A stretch of DNA of 64,000 nt from Theileria orientalis strain Shintoku (taxonomy: Eukaryota; Apicomplexa; Aconoidasida; Piroplasmida; Theileriidae). The DNA lies in NCBI RefSeq assembly GCF_000740895.1, contig NC_025262.1:62001-126000 (forward strand). The letters run 5' to 3'. A program made the translations under genes and the position numbers. Shown in pieces: positions 19,486 to 29,700 of this stretch. The first letter of the stretch is position 1. The number at the start of each line of letters is the position of its first letter. The notes under the pieces were generated by a model that had not been told where the DNA came from, did not search any database, and saw only the letters and a list, made by a program, of their open reading frames with translations.

Positions 19486-21285
19486 ATGAGAACAAGGTGG
19501 TTAGTTTTACTCTCGATTGTGACCCTCGTCCTCATAACGCTTGTTGGATTTTTTATAGCTTATCAGTTCAGGAAGCCTAGCTATAAGCCTCGATTCAGAC
19601 TCTCCGAGACCTCGACGTCGGCGAAATCGGGTGACAGGAAGTCGGTTATGCAGATGAAGGGCAACATTATCAGCTCCATTGCCAAAAACAGTAAAAAGAA
19701 TCTCAAAGGTCCCATCCCCGACGACATCGACTTTGACATCGGGAGCACTTGCGAGCGGGGCTCCTCCAGCTACGTTAAGGTTTTTGAGACTGCCTACGCT
19801 GACATTCCTGGGTTCAAGGGGTACACCCACGTGCTCAAGGCCAAGCTTCCTGTCAAGAAGTACTTCAACAAGGACGCTGAGCAGTCTGGGCTCCCCACTG
19901 GTCTCGACTTGGAGGCCGTGCTCACCTACTTCAAGGAAGACAGGCTTGACCAGGATCCTCTTGTTGTTTGTCCTGTCAGCTCCATTGAGGACAAGGAGTT
20001 TTCCTGCTACCTCATGGACTCGAAGAACCAGTGGTCCGTTTCCGACTGCATCAATGGCTTGGATCTCATGGACGACTCTTTCGGTGATGATGCCGGTCGC
20101 TGCATCAACAATCACTACAACATGTCCGAAATTTCTCCCCAGCCGACCAAGTGCTCCCCCTCGAGCCCCGATCAGGAGGACTACGACAGTTTCGAGCTCG
20201 AGTTATCTTTGAAGCAGGGCTTCGAGAACGCACACTTCGTTGTTGGCGAGGTTGAAAGGCTAACTGTTCCTGGTTTCAAGGGCTTCGGCTACAAGATGAA
20301 GAGCAAGTCCAAAATCACCAAATACACTTACAATGGCGACGAGCAGCACGGTTTACCCACTGGAGTGCCGTTTGAGATATTCCTGACTTACTACGTTGAA
20401 AACAAGCTCGACCAGTCTCCCGTCGGCGTTTGCGCTGTCAAGTCCAAGAACAGCAAGACCTTCGACTGCTACTTGTTAGTTTCTCCTAACTCGTGGCAGC
20501 ATAACACTGAGATAAGTGAGCTCAAAATCCACGATCGCTCATTCGGGGAAAAGGTCTCCCAGATAATGGCCAGACACTATTCATCGCAAACTCAAGATTC
20601 TCCTCATTCACCATCGCAAGACCAGCCCTCTGAGCCCGAACTCCCAGAACCTCAAGATTTTCCCGAACCTCAAACAGAGACTCCAGTTCAACCCGAAGAA
20701 CCTGATCTTCAGCCCTCTAGTGAGGACAAATACCCTGAAACCGAGCTCCCTGAGCCCGAACCTGAGTCGACGGTGGCCGAGTCTGAGGATTTAATTTTAG
20801 ATGCAGATTTAGAAACTGAAGCTGACGGAGCTTCTGAACAAAGCTTAACCAAAATTCCCGTTCTCGACATATCCAAGACTGAGAGTGACGATGAATCCAT
20901 AGAAATACAAGAATTTGACGATTTGAATATACCAAACTACAGAGCATTTGGAATGTTGTTTGAAAACAGAGCCCCTGTAGAAAAATATGTGTCCAGAGGC
21001 GTTGAGCAAAAGGGTCTACCCATCAATTATCCTCTGGATGGCGTTTTAAGTATCATTCACGATCAATTCCCGGACCCGCTCGTGGTGTGTGCAATATACT
21101 CGATGGATGATATGATGTACGATTGCTTTCTTAAGGAGTCAGATAACGTTTGGGTTAAAAGCGACAAAATGTCCGAAATGGACTTCACGAGCGACAACTT
21201 TGGCGAAGAAGCAGCACAACTGGTAAACGAGCACTACGGCGTTGAAAACTCAGGCAACGTGGAAACGAACGAATCTGAGGACTAA
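19486..21285 (+). CDS. Signal-anchored protein with three EQ-x-GLP repeat domains
   Basis: Single exon, 599 aa. Residues 5-27 form one membrane segment (LVLLSIVTLVLITLVGFFIA) between RTR and FRK, so this is probably an uncleaved signal anchor with most of the protein outside the cytosol. Three related domains follow, at about residues 100-212, 245-365 and 490-590. Each has a conserved core: KGY or FGY, then KKY or EKY, then EQSGLP, EQHGLP or EQKGLP, a DPLVVC or SPVGVC strand, and a Cys-containing SCYL, DCYL or DCFL strand, ending with SFG or NFG. Domains 2 and 3 are joined by a Pro/Glu-rich linker at about 375-445. The strand layout resembles FAINT, but the fixed EQ-x-GLP and paired Cys set it apart. 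No function is known. Confidence 0.72.
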   Translation: MRTRWLVLLSIVTLVLITLVGFFIAYQFRKPSYKPRFRLSETSTSAKSGDRKSVMQMKGNIISSIAKNSKKNLKGPIPDDIDFDIGSTCERGSSSYVKVFETAYADIPGFKGYTHVLKAKLPVKKYFNKDAEQSGLPTGLDLEAVLTYFKEDRLDQDPLVVCPVSSIEDKEFSCYLMDSKNQWSVSDCINGLDLMDDSFGDDAGRCINNHYNMSEISPQPTKCSPSSPDQEDYDSFELELSLKQGFENAHFVVGEVERLTVPGFKGFGYKMKSKSKITKYTYNGDEQHGLPTGVPFEIFLTYYVENKLDQSPVGVCAVKSKNSKTFDCYLLVSPNSWQHNTEISELKIHDRSFGEKVSQIMARHYSSQTQDSPHSPSQDQPSEPELPEPQDFPEPQTETPVQPEEPDLQPSSEDKYPETELPEPEPESTVAESEDLILDADLETEADGASEQSLTKIPVLDISKTESDDESIEIQEFDDLNIPNYRAFGMLFENRAPVEKYVSRGVEQKGLPINYPLDGVLSIIHDQFPDPLVVCAIYSMDDMMYDCFLKESDNVWVKSDKMSEMDFTSDNFGEEAAQLVNEHYGVENSGNVETNESED

Positions 21286-21672
21286 GATCCAGTGTTTATT
21301 TTAACACGTAACCCATTTGCAAAACTATTTAATCTCGTCTAAATGCACATTTGATTATAGGTAGCTAATACCAGATCAACATTGAACATGTTTATGGAAT
21401 CCGTGGACACACATTATAAATAATTAAAAACTTTCTATTAATTATTTTAATTTGACAAATCTACTTAGCGAGATTTGTTTTTACACACCACATCAACTTA
21501 CATTGTTCTACACATTTTTTTCATCTCTTATTTTTTAATTTGTAATATTTCAAAACAGCAGCGAGAATTTTTTTGACCCCTACTGTTAATTTGATTCATT
21601 GAACTTTAGTTTTAAACATATCTATTACTTAATAAACCGCTAAAAATAATTTCTAGATATCAGGATATAACA
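21286..21672. other. Intergenic region between two signal-anchored genes
   Basis: About 390 bp, AT-rich, same-strand neighbours on both sides. No exon is recognised. Confidence 0.4.
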
Positions 21673-24198
21673 ATGAAACCTCTTGGCGTGGTTCTCATAT
21701 CGGTTCTTGTATTTATAGTTCTGGGAGTGTCACTGTTTTATGGCTTGCGTAGTTTACAAAAACGGGCTTATGTCATAACGCCGACTTCTTATCGAAGAAA
21801 TATTATCGGTTACACGAGTATTTTGCAATTCTATTTGGATTCCCCTTCAACGATAGATAAAATTACACTTACCATGACATCTAGTGATATACCTGGACTC
21901 CCCCGTTATAAAAAATTCTCATTTACCACACCTGAGAAACATAATTTTGACACTGTTTACATGGATCACACCAGAATACAAGTAGACCCAGGGGTTTTTT
22001 CGAGCGCTACAATTTACACCTGGTTCGATAAACCTATGCTGATAATAATCAACACAGTGGAAACCCAAAATGATGAGGAAGTCACCAAGTATCAGTATTT
22101 CACAGATGATGACAAATCCTATAAATCATACGTAAAATTTACAGTTGAATTCGATGTACAAGACAACCCAGAAGAAATGAAAAAGCTATTAAAAAATATC
22201 AACAGGAACATGAAACGCCTGTTAACAATTGACATAGGCAACGATTTAGGTGACGAGTCCACATATTCTACTTCGTTAGATGACCATAAAAACCTTAAAA
22301 TGACCAAAGGCTATATGATTCACAAGCCATTCGTTGAACTCAGAATGGAAATCAATCAAGGACTGTTTAACGATTATTTTCAAATTGAGGAGCTTACACA
22401 CAATCAAAATGTTCTAAAAGTGGACATACCTCTGGTCCAAGTTAATCGTTTCATCGTCTATTTCTGGAACTCAAACCCAATTATGTTGGCCTTCGTTTCT
22501 AAAAACAAACACCACTACTACATTCAGAAGACGTCCGACGAGTGGATTCCGTTGTTGGACGACTTCGGAGTTGCATCAAATACCGAAATGTCGGATGAGA
22601 GAATAGAGAAAAGACTCAAGTTCACCATTTTGCAAAAGTTCGACGCGTTCTTTATCGACGTCACCAATACCGAGGACTACGACTTCGCAGGAAAGGAAAT
22701 TTCAGTAGTCCGGGACGAGGCTGACCCACTCAACAAAGGAATGCGCCAAGTGTACAAGCACTCCGTGGACACAGGAGCGTTCAAGCTGGGAGCCTGCTTC
22801 CAAGACTCAATATATATGGATATGGTCCCAATTGGCAAGGATGTGGAACACGTAACAGTTTACATGGAAAGAGAGATACCCTTTATGGTGAAGCTGGCCG
22901 TGGTCGAAAACGACGTTAAACGCGATGTGTACGTAAGCAGGGAGATCGGATTGAGGTGGAAGCTCAATAAAAACCCGAAGAAGCTCCTGGACGAGCTCGA
23001 CAAGCCAATCTTCGGCTTCGGAGGACTCTTCCCGGACACGATTAGACTGGATATCGGAAAGAAGAGCTCCTACGAGTGCAGGCCGGAATACCGGTCCTCG
23101 AAGTGCAGCGAGATTTCAGTGAAGCTCTTCGACGAGTACGGCCCCTATAAAATATACCTCCACGAGCCTGTCCACTCCGGCGGTGGAGCCGGAGAAGACA
23201 ATGGCTCCTTCAGGTTCACGTCGCTGACATCGAACGGCGCCAAGATCTTCGGAGTCGTGCCGGGCGACATCTCCAAGATGAGGGTGTACTTCTTGGACGA
23301 CCTGGTGCCAGTCGGCATTGAAATCATTTCGAACACCACGGACAACTACGTCAACAACGGCAATAACCGCTGGGTGCCGTACAAGGGGGAGACGGGCAAG
23401 TACATGCTGGACCCCTTTTTGTTCCAGAACTGCAGCAGAGAGTCGAACACCTTTGTCGCCTTCGACATCGGGCACAAGGTCCTGCACTTCAACGGGGAGG
23501 GCGAGGCCCTGACCACGACGACCAGATACGGGACTTTCATTGAGCACACGCTTCAGCTGAAGGCGTACCGCCAGTTCATCTTTGACGGCCTCGCATACAA
23601 GGGGTTCTGGTACCGTTTCGACGCCGCCGCCCTCTTCCTCGAGAAGTTCGTGCAAATCAAGGTCTACTTCGACCCGACGAACAGAGTTCCGCTGATCTTT
23701 GAACTCACGGGCAGCAACTCGCTTCTCTTTTACAACAAGTTTGACGGTTCTTGGCCGCCTTTGTTTTCAATTAACCAAAATTTGGTCCCGGCTTTAACCT
23801 TCGTTCACCTCAAGATCGTTGACTCGATTTCCATCGACAACTTCGCCAACTACACTGTTGGCTCGGTTGCCGTCACCGTCAGCCGTTCTCAATTTTCGGA
23901 GAAGTACGTTAAGAATTTCCACAAGCCTGCCTCGGACACCAAGTTTTCCGGGATACTTTACAGAGGTTACTTCATCAAGGGAATCGGCAGCATCAATAGT
24001 TTCAGTTCCCTCACCGCCTACTTTGTGGAGGGGTCGCACTTGGCTCTTTTGATCCAGGTTCAGTCCCAGGGCGCCGTTTACACGTTCGCCTACGACGACA
24101 ACGATGTCTGGAACTTGGTTAAAAGTCCCGCTGATCTTTCCGCGTTGCTCGACCAGGGCTACTCAAAGTTCGCCCGCATGTTTTCCAAATCCAAGTAA
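21673..24198 (+). CDS. Signal-anchored FAINT-like protein, 841 aa
   Basis: Single exon. The N-terminus MKPLGVVLISVLVFIVLGV continues SLFYGLRSLQKR: one membrane span with basic residues just after it, nearly the same design as its neighbours at 19486 and 24614. The remainder is a chain of about five to six FAINT-like units with motifs such as VHRIKVYFDPTNRVPLIF-type strands (for example KMRVYFLDDLVPVGIEI, HVTVYMEREIPFMVKLAV and VQIKVYFDPTNRVPLIFEL). Several units end in W (DEWIPLL, LRWKLN, NRWVPYK). The first third is AT-rich and the last two thirds clearly richer in G and C. Topology and family are inferred from pattern; function unknown. Confidence 0.72.
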   Translation: MKPLGVVLISVLVFIVLGVSLFYGLRSLQKRAYVITPTSYRRNIIGYTSILQFYLDSPSTIDKITLTMTSSDIPGLPRYKKFSFTTPEKHNFDTVYMDHTRIQVDPGVFSSATIYTWFDKPMLIIINTVETQNDEEVTKYQYFTDDDKSYKSYVKFTVEFDVQDNPEEMKKLLKNINRNMKRLLTIDIGNDLGDESTYSTSLDDHKNLKMTKGYMIHKPFVELRMEINQGLFNDYFQIEELTHNQNVLKVDIPLVQVNRFIVYFWNSNPIMLAFVSKNKHHYYIQKTSDEWIPLLDDFGVASNTEMSDERIEKRLKFTILQKFDAFFIDVTNTEDYDFAGKEISVVRDEADPLNKGMRQVYKHSVDTGAFKLGACFQDSIYMDMVPIGKDVEHVTVYMEREIPFMVKLAVVENDVKRDVYVSREIGLRWKLNKNPKKLLDELDKPIFGFGGLFPDTIRLDIGKKSSYECRPEYRSSKCSEISVKLFDEYGPYKIYLHEPVHSGGGAGEDNGSFRFTSLTSNGAKIFGVVPGDISKMRVYFLDDLVPVGIEIISNTTDNYVNNGNNRWVPYKGETGKYMLDPFLFQNCSRESNTFVAFDIGHKVLHFNGEGEALTTTTRYGTFIEHTLQLKAYRQFIFDGLAYKGFWYRFDAAALFLEKFVQIKVYFDPTNRVPLIFELTGSNSLLFYNKFDGSWPPLFSINQNLVPALTFVHLKIVDSISIDNFANYTVGSVAVTVSRSQFSEKYVKNFHKPASDTKFSGILYRGYFIKGIGSINSFSSLTAYFVEGSHLALLIQVQSQGAVYTFAYDDNDVWNLVKSPADLSALLDQGYSKFARMFSKSK

Positions 24199-24613
24199 GG
24201 CTATTTTCCTTTACCCCTAGCGCTGTTTATCTTCATCAATCAGTGTCGATCAATTTTCAACTAGCTGGTTAATTGTTTTTCAATTTTATCGGTTTTCGGG
24301 CCTCAGGTTATTGTTGTTTCATGAATAAACGGCTTTTTTCGTTTTTCGATGCTATTCGAGTTGGTTCAATTATGTTATTCAAATCAAATTGGTTCAACTA
24401 TGTTCAATTCACACTGGCTCAATTGTTGTTCATATCAAATTCCGTTTCAATGGCCCTTTGATCAAATATCAGCTAGAAAATTCCAGTTTTAAAATTTTAT
24501 TGGCTTTTTGATATTTCAGATCCGGATACCCGCTGTGTGCATAACTAATTTAACTAATGATGCAAATTCATGAAAATAAATTATATTTTACAGTGTGGAC
24601 TACACGTCGTAAT
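24199..24613. other. Convergent intergenic region with short GTTCAA repeats
   Basis: This 415-bp region lies between two convergent stop codons. From about 24360 to 24450 the words GGTTCAATTATGTT, GGTTCAACTATGTT and CTCAATTGTTGTT recur, so there is a short degenerate direct repeat. No coding potential is seen. It should hold both polyadenylation regions. Confidence 0.5.
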
Positions 24614-26200
24614 TTAGGCTACTGTTTTCGATTCAAGGCTGGTCAGTTTATCTACAAGATTCTCGTTGGTTATTGAACTGTCGAGCACGTATTGCGATGA
24701 CCCGTCGTATACCAGGTACTCGTACGTGCCGTCTGCGTACCTCGCGCAGATGACCTGCGGTATCAGCGTCGGGTCGTCCGACCTCATGAACACTTGCACC
24801 TGTCTGCAATTTTTAATCTCCCTCGTCTGCGATTGGCCCTTTCCGAAGAGGAGGTGCGTTACTGTGAAGACGCGGTCCTCTCCTTCCTCCATTTCCAGCT
24901 TGTGGATGAACGTGCTCCAGCCAGCCATAGGCTTATCTGTGTCCACGTAGACGTTGACGTCCTTCGTGGTCTCCACGTTCGAGTCTCCTCCTCCGTTTCT
25001 GTAGTAGTCTGAGCGTCTTGCCAGGTTCACCGCCGCTGTGTCGTGCACCAGCGAGTTCGTGTAGTCCAAACTCTCCTCCAGGTGACTCCCGTCCATTAGC
25101 ACCCATCTGTTGTTGAGGTCGTTTCTGTAATATTCCGTTTCTTTTGGATACGATATCTTTACTACGAGTGGCGGGCCATTTGTGCCCTTTAGCATGTATA
25201 CTAGGATTGAGTGTAGATTTTTGTTTAGTGGCAGGCCCGTTTGCTCCTGCCCGTTGGCTGTGTATGATTTTGCTTGGAAGCCCTGGTCTGTGTCCAGGTA
25301 GAAGTACTTTGTGTATTTATTGAACTGGTCGGCTATGTTTGCCTCGAACTCCAGTGAGCCCGCTTTGAAATTTTTGTTTGCTGTGAGGTTAAATACCACT
25401 GCTTCTCTCTCCTCTGGCACTACTGGCTCAGGCTCGCTTTCGGGCATTTGTGCAGGCGTGGGCGCCGGCTCCGGCGACGTAACTATATCTCTTCCAAACT
25501 CCTTCGCCTTCTGCCTCATCGAGTCCTCGAAGTTGTCCACCGGCATATCCATGTGCTCGAACCTGTCGCCCATGTTCTCGAATAAAATGGGCGTCTTTCC
25601 GGTCGGTGAGATGATGAGGAAGTAGGGGTACCTGATGTCCGAGAGCAGCGACATTGAGGTGAGGAGCGTCACGTCGTTTACTCTGGGCACTGGGTAAGAC
25701 TTTCCTTCGATTTGCACGCTGGCCACGTTGAAGGTTGCCACTGGTCTCTGGTGTGTAAACTTGACGACGTTTTCTCTCTGTCCTCTAACGACTGTGATTT
25801 TCTGGTCCTTCACCTTGTAGTATGTCACTTCTCCCAGTTCCGGCAGGTTCACGTCCAGCATAAGCTCCAGATCCATTACCTCTGGAATAACGATTTTCTT
25901 GTCCTCAATGTAAGGGTACATGCTCTTCAGGCCCTTTATGTCCGCCTGGAACCTTTCTTGCGACAGCTTCACGTACTGCTCGCGTTGTTTTTCCAACTCC
26001 GACATCATTTCCTTCCTGTTTTCCTCCAGCTGTTTTTCCAATTTGTCCGATATTGCTTTCGATTTTTGTTCAAGCGACTCTTCGGGTTCATCTGATTCTT
26101 CTTTCGTTGACTTCCTCGTTAAATAGAGCGTAAGGAAGGACACTGCCAACAATAAAGCTACACCTAGGAGGGTGATTAACAAACACTTTGATAAATTCAT
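24614..26200 (-). CDS. Signal-anchored coiled-coil protein with an EQ-x-GLP domain
   Basis: Single exon, 528 aa. MNLSKCLLITLLGVALLLAV then SFLTLYLTRK gives one N-terminal membrane span, as in the two upstream genes. Residues about 30-105 are a charged coiled coil (KLEKQLEENRKEMMSELEKQ and on). A first beta-rich domain follows, then a Pro/Glu linker (PEPAPTPAQMPESEPEPVVP), then a domain with KSYTANGQEQTGLPLNKN and GPPLVVKISYP, the same core as in the 599-aa protein. A third domain carries VQVFMRSDDPTLIPQVICAR and ends TYEYLVYDGSSQYVLD. The shared anchor and EQ-x-GLP core suggest a small paralogous family. Function unknown. Confidence 0.72.
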   Translation of the reverse strand: MNLSKCLLITLLGVALLLAVSFLTLYLTRKSTKEESDEPEESLEQKSKAISDKLEKQLEENRKEMMSELEKQREQYVKLSQERFQADIKGLKSMYPYIEDKKIVIPEVMDLELMLDVNLPELGEVTYYKVKDQKITVVRGQRENVVKFTHQRPVATFNVASVQIEGKSYPVPRVNDVTLLTSMSLLSDIRYPYFLIISPTGKTPILFENMGDRFEHMDMPVDNFEDSMRQKAKEFGRDIVTSPEPAPTPAQMPESEPEPVVPEEREAVVFNLTANKNFKAGSLEFEANIADQFNKYTKYFYLDTDQGFQAKSYTANGQEQTGLPLNKNLHSILVYMLKGTNGPPLVVKISYPKETEYYRNDLNNRWVLMDGSHLEESLDYTNSLVHDTAAVNLARRSDYYRNGGGDSNVETTKDVNVYVDTDKPMAGWSTFIHKLEMEEGEDRVFTVTHLLFGKGQSQTREIKNCRQVQVFMRSDDPTLIPQVICARYADGTYEYLVYDGSSQYVLDSSITNENLVDKLTSLESKTVA

Positions 26201-26281
26201 GTATTATACAAAACTTAAAACTAAAGGCTACTTATCTCTATTTTGTAGCTATAAACAAATTTTACAAAAAGTTAAGGATGG

Positions 26282-26521
26282 TTAAAGATCTTTCACTAAA
26301 CATATACTGTGCATCATACTTGTTCTAACAGATTTTAGATCCATAGCTATGGGGTACGAATGAAACTGCATTTCTACATTTTTTACTCTTATTCCTTTTA
26401 AATTTTCAATTATATTTGAATTTATCATGCACCTCTGTCCATGCATCACTTTTACTTCGCCTTGTGGCAGATTACATCTCGCTTCCACAAACACACATCT
26501 ATTATTTGTTAGTCCACACAT
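26282..26521 (-). CDS. Short open frame, unidentified, 79 aa
   Basis: One uninterrupted frame from ATG at 26521 to a stop at 26282. Composition is mixed and protein-like (four Cys, charged residues, no long A/T codon runs): MCGLTNNRCVFVEARCNL, then GEVKVMHGQRCMINSN, ending SICLVKDL. I recognise no family. It may be a small gene or the terminal exon of a gene whose other exons I did not find. Confidence 0.35.
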   Translation of the reverse strand: MCGLTNNRCVFVEARCNLPQGEVKVMHGQRCMINSNIIENLKGIRVKNVEMQFHSYPIAMDLKSVRTSMMHSICLVKDL

Positions 26522-26602
26522 CTTAGATATAAAGTTTAATTATGTATATTTATTTCAATTTTTACATTAAATTTACTTGATCCCTTTTTATTTACTCCAC
26601 AA

Positions 26603-26715
26603 AACTTTGGAATCTCTTAAAATTTCAAATATTTTGGTGTGTACAATTCATGGCACTACTTCTGAAATCCGTTCCAAAGTTGCCCTGGATCACGCCAGGT
26701 TTTACACATTACTAA
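26603..26715. ncRNA. Candidate structured RNA (inverted repeat and hairpin)
   Basis: The sequence AACTTTGGAA at 26603-26612 is the exact reverse complement of TTCCAAAGTT at 26672-26681. Immediately after it, CCTGG-atcacg-CCAGG at 26684-26699 forms a second small hairpin. The segment from about 26640 to 26700 is richer in G and C than its very AT-rich surroundings and matches no protein exon apart from a 21-codon frame at 26650-26715. Strand and RNA class are unknown; it fits a small nuclear or nucleolar RNA as well as chance allows. Confidence 0.3.
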
Positions 26716-26767
26716 TACATCGGAGCCAATAATTTAAGGTATGTGAGCTTTAAAATTTACACATTAG

Positions 26768-29700
26768 TTATTCCAGTAAACTTCGTACTTCTTGTGCCGT
26801 GAAATACTTTCCATCTTGATATAGAGATCTCAGGTATCTTTCCGACTCGTGTTCTCCTATTGGAGCCCAATCGAAGCCCAGCTTAATATACACGGTCCTT
26901 TCTTCCTCATCTTCCTGAGATCTACACTTCAGGATCACCATCTGCGGTCCCTTGTCATAGAAAACTGTACCTGCCACCAGCTTATAGTTTGGTCTCACTA
27001 TATATATCATTCTTACTCCTTCGAATATTCTTGTGACAATCAGGTCTTCGTTTATGCAGAACTTCTTTATTATGTGATTTTTAACTCGTATGCTCTTGAG
27101 CGCACAACTTTCATTTGTGATGTTCGCGATATTAATTACGTGTGATCCCGCGATTTCGTATAGGTTTCCTGGTCTATACAGGGATCGTCTGGTCGGTGTG
27201 TATAAAATTCGACCTGGTTCAGGCTCCTCATTGCTTCTTCTAGTGTATGTTCGTAGTGTTCCATCTGGAGATTCAACATCACATAAAATCTCATATTCGT
27301 TATCCTTGTCCACGCTCACAGTCACGCGATCAAGCATGTCACCAGGAGTCAAATCATGAATTATCTCCTCATCATACATTATCCTGTCAACCAAAACAAA
27401 CGGTTTAGGAGTTATGTGATAATATTCAACAGAGTTTTTAGTCGATCTCGTCACCTTGAACTTCTTATTGTCAACATCGTTCAGGTCAAGTATCCATATT
27501 GGAGGTCGTAGATACGATGCCATACTAGGATCATTCTCATTATCATATAGAGCAATCGAATTCTCAAGGTCCTTTGTAAATTTACAGTTAAATGAATCAT
27601 CTAAATATTCTATCACTTCTTTATCAGAAACATTATCAAGTTCATATGTAATCTCTTTATAATTATCAGGAGCAAGGTCACTTATAACCCATGTGTCAAA
27701 TATACGATTATATTTCAATCGTTCAACATTACCATCTTCGTCAACCAAAAATAAATATAACGCAGATTTATATCCCTCTCTCAAATATAAAAATGATGCA
27801 AGTAGAGATCTCGATTTCAAAACATCACCATTCAACAACTCCTCATCACCGTCATGAATCCTAGTCACATTCTCGTTCTTCCTAGGTCTAAACATCTTAC
27901 ATGGAATATCATTCAAAGTGTACTCAACTGTCGCTTCATGATCCTCAATGTTCAATTCAATATCTGTTTTTTCAGCCTCATCAAGTACTTCACCGTCACA
28001 TGTGTCAATCAGTCGGTGATTAACCAGTGCCTTGAATCGATTCGATGAAAATTCATGTAAACTCGATATCGTCGACTTGTGTGTGTAATTCAAATTCCAA
28101 CCATCACCGTCTCCTTTGTATGAGTAACAGTACAACTTCCCATCAAGGTCTGTCACAAACAAGTCCAAAATATCGTCATTCTCACCCATCTCGTTGTATG
28201 AACACCACACCAGAGCCTGGTCATTAAGAAAACTGTGTATCAAATGACCCTCATGTGTCACTCTGCTCACAGTAACATCCGAATTCGGAGACATCGTCCT
28301 GTACACGTAACTCGCAAAATTCTTCTCCTCAACCTGGAAGTTCGACTCGTCAACGTAACTCAGTTCCAGAGAAACGTGCTTCTTCACCGGCCTACTCATG
28401 TGTCGATACAACTTGTAAAGTAAATCAGACTGCCGCCAGTACGTCCTATCCCACACACCCTCCCTCTTCACGTAAATGAAGTGGCTTAGTCTGTGGTTTT
28501 CGTCGTACGTGAAGACCTCCACCATCTCCGGCCTTCCGTCTCTGTTGTAGATGTGGCACCTGAAGAGCTCCTGGTCATCCGTGATCGCGTGGATATCTCC
28601 GTTCTCGTCTATCACCTTTATCACCTTGCACTCGTACTTGTTCTCTACTACTCTGTGCATCGCGCTCTTGTATATGTTATCGTGGAATGTGAATCTGTCC
28701 AGGTTTATGTTGTTTATTTCCAGGACGCATTCGTCCTTTTTCCTATCTTCTTGATGAATGTATAGCGACCTATCCACTCTTTCCGTCTTTATGTGCTCCG
28801 ATATCAGCTCGAACATTCTTTCCACTGGCGTCATAGACTCCTCCTCATCCACAGGCTCGAAGTGCACGTCGTAGTTGAAGCGCTTCTTGATTTTTCTGGC
28901 CAGGTCGCCCTCCGGTATCATTTCATCTGATCCCAGCTTCGTGTACACCTTGTCGAACAGGCTGCTCTTCAGCACGTTAACTTCGCTGAAGACGACGTCG
29001 TTGAGCGTCAGAGTCTTAATCAGGAACGAGTTTGAGTCTATTTCCACCCAGGATGTGCCCACTCGCTCGTAGTCCTTGAACCTCAGCTCGTAGTGTCTGT
29101 AGCGTACTCTGATCAGGTACGGCTTCTCGTTAACCAGGTATATTTTCACTGAGATAATGTAGTCCTTGGTTCCCGTCTCCATGATAACTTCCTCTCCGGA
29201 GACCAGCTTAACGAGTCTGTAGTTTTTCTTCGGGAAGTACAGCACTACGTTCCTCACTCCCAGCTTATCTTCGAAGCAGAGCACTTTTTCGTCGTCCTTT
29301 CTCTGGTTTATGTCCAGCTCAAACTTTTGCGGATTTTTGTCCTTCACTTCTATGTTGTTAAGCACGAAGTTGAACTCCAGGTCTCCGTACATCGGCTCCC
29401 AGTCGCCTCCCCTTTTCTCCAGGTACACTGAGCTCATGTCGTGTATTTCGAACGACGGCTTGTTAACCATTACGAAGAGCAGTCGCGGACTACCTTCGTG
29501 GAAGAGCTCCACCAGGTACGGCGCGTACTCTCCGTTTTTGCTTCTCCAGACCTCCTTTTTTCCGTCGAGCACTCTCGTTATTCCGTGGCCTGTCCTCATG
29601 ATGAAGTACGAGGCGGGTATGTTGTAGAAGTCTCCAGTCTTGTGGCAGCACGCTTCGTCGTGCCTCTTCGCGCTTATGTCTATTTGGTGTTCCTTGTATG

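Noticed and set aside
19507..20115. 202-codon minus-strand frame
   Set aside because: Shadow of the 599-aa signal-anchored gene; no family features.
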